5,214 nt of DNA from Lachnoclostridium sp. UBA6475 (GTDB lineage Bacteria > Bacillota > Clostridia > Lachnospirales > Lachnospiraceae). The DNA is taken from the NCBI GenBank assembly GCA_002435545.1, contig DJNB01000093.1, positions 1 to 5,214 on the forward strand, written 5' to 3'. The notes below the pieces were generated by a model. It had not been told where the DNA came from. It was given only the letters and a program-made list of their open reading frames with translations, and did not search any database. This document shows, piece after piece, positions 4,601 through 5,214 of this stretch. The position numbers and the translations under genes are program-made. Numbering within the stretch: the stretch's first letter is position 1; every line of letters starts with the position of its first letter.

Positions 4601-5214
4601 AATATTCCCTCATTTCTTTGCAAGTCTTCTCAATCTCTTCGTCCGTATGTGCGGCAGAGACAAACATTGCCTCAAACTGCGATGGCGCGAGGTAAATGCC
4701 CGCGTGCAGCATCGCATTGAAATAAGCCGCATACGCCTCGGTATCGGATGTTTTCGCGCTGTCAAAATCTACCACTTCTTTTGAAGTAAAGAAAATGCTC
4801 ATCAGGGATCCCACCTGATTTACCCATACTTTGTCACCAAATATTTTTCTTGCGCTGTCGGCAAGCAGCTTTGTCTTTTCTTCCAATTTTTGGTAAATAT
4901 CCGGGTTTTTCCGTAACAATTTCAAAGTTTCCAGTCCCGCCGTCATTGCGATCGGGTTGCCGGATAACGTACCTGCCTGATAAACCGTTCCGACCGGGGA
5001 GACACATTCCATGATCTCGCGGCGTCCACCGTAGGCTCCGACCGGCATGCCGCCACCGATGATCTTGCCAAGCGTCGTAAGATCCGGCGTCACGCCATAA
5101 TACTCACTCGCGCCGCCCTGTGCCAGACGAAATCCGGTGATGACTTCGTCAAAGATCAGGAGTGCGCCATTGTCCTTCGTAATCTCCCGCAGAAATTCGA
5201 GGAATCCGGCTTTC
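4590..5214 (-). CDS. hemL: Glutamate-1-semialdehyde 2,1-aminomutase, C-terminal part
   Basis: The enzyme converts glutamate-1-semialdehyde to 5-aminolevulinate, the tetrapyrrole precursor, using pyridoxal phosphate. The visible 208 codons are about the C-terminal half of a usual ~430-residue protein. The frame stays open to the right edge, so the N-terminus lies beyond the window; a GTG at 5093 is internal, not the start. Recognisable elements are LLIFDEVITGFR (5125-5160), with the Asp that contacts the cofactor ring nitrogen, and TLGKIIGGGMPVGAYGG, whose Lys (codon 5064-5066) should form the Schiff base. VYQAGTLSGNP and the closing FEAMFVSAAHTDEEIE are also typical of GSA aminomutases rather than other class III aminotransferases. 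The stop (TAG) lies inside trxB. Other hem genes are expected further upstream, outside this window. Confidence 0.95.
   Translation of the reverse strand, partial: KAGFLEFLREITKDNGALLIFDEVITGFRLAQGGASEYYGVTPDLTTLGKIIGGGMPVGAYGGRREIMECVSPVGTVYQAGTLSGNPIAMTAGLETLKLLRKNPDIYQKLEEKTKLLADSARKIFGDKVWVNQVGSLMSIFFTSKEVVDFDSAKTSDTEAYAAYFNAMLHAGIYLAPSQFEAMFVSAAHTDEEIEKTCKEMREYYGR

Noticed and set aside
5091..5093. GTG as the start of hemL
   Set aside because: The upstream codons in the same frame (FDEVITGFR and so on) are clearly hemL and stay open to the window edge.

Overview
The window looks like chromosome from a low-to-medium-GC Firmicute, most likely a clostridium of the Lachnospiraceae type. The signs are strong AGGAGG-type ribosome sites, a CymR/IscR-like Rrf2 regulator, a clostridial-style trxB and hemL, and an ATPase of the AAA_14/DUF4143 type that is common in gut Clostridia. 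The family placement is inference; no marker gene fixes it.

Left part (1-1320, plus strand). The window opens inside the last ~100 codons of an AEC-family permease. A well-formed promoter (TTGCTA-17-TATAAT) follows, wrapped in a gapped inverted repeat. It drives a 136-residue membrane-anchored protein of unknown function. Two very short membrane-protein genes of 40 and 48 codons come next, each with its own ribosome site, and a strong GC-rich hairpin terminator closes the block.

Middle part (1337-3211, minus strand). One AT-rich gene encodes a 598-residue P-loop ATPase with a basic, coiled-coil N-terminus and a C-terminal PD-(D/E)XK-like nuclease fold. Its promoter (TTGATA-17-TATAAT) lies inside an elaborate repeat: four copies of a GGGTATAAC-type 9-mer, two in each orientation, forming a near-perfect 21-bp inverted repeat. 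The gene faces the small-membrane-protein block and shares its terminator region. It looks like an accessory gene placed between two older chromosomal blocks.

Right part (3220-5214, minus strand). hemL (glutamate-1-semialdehyde aminomutase, N-terminus outside the window), trxB (thioredoxin reductase) and an Rrf2-family regulator lie head to tail. hemL and trxB overlap by 11 bases, and 25 bases separate trxB from the regulator, so the three are probably one operon. The regulator has no cysteine and so cannot hold an iron-sulfur cluster in the IscR manner.

The parts most worth a second look are the operator-like repeat at the ATPase promoter, the ATPase itself, and the run of small membrane proteins between 414 and 1250.
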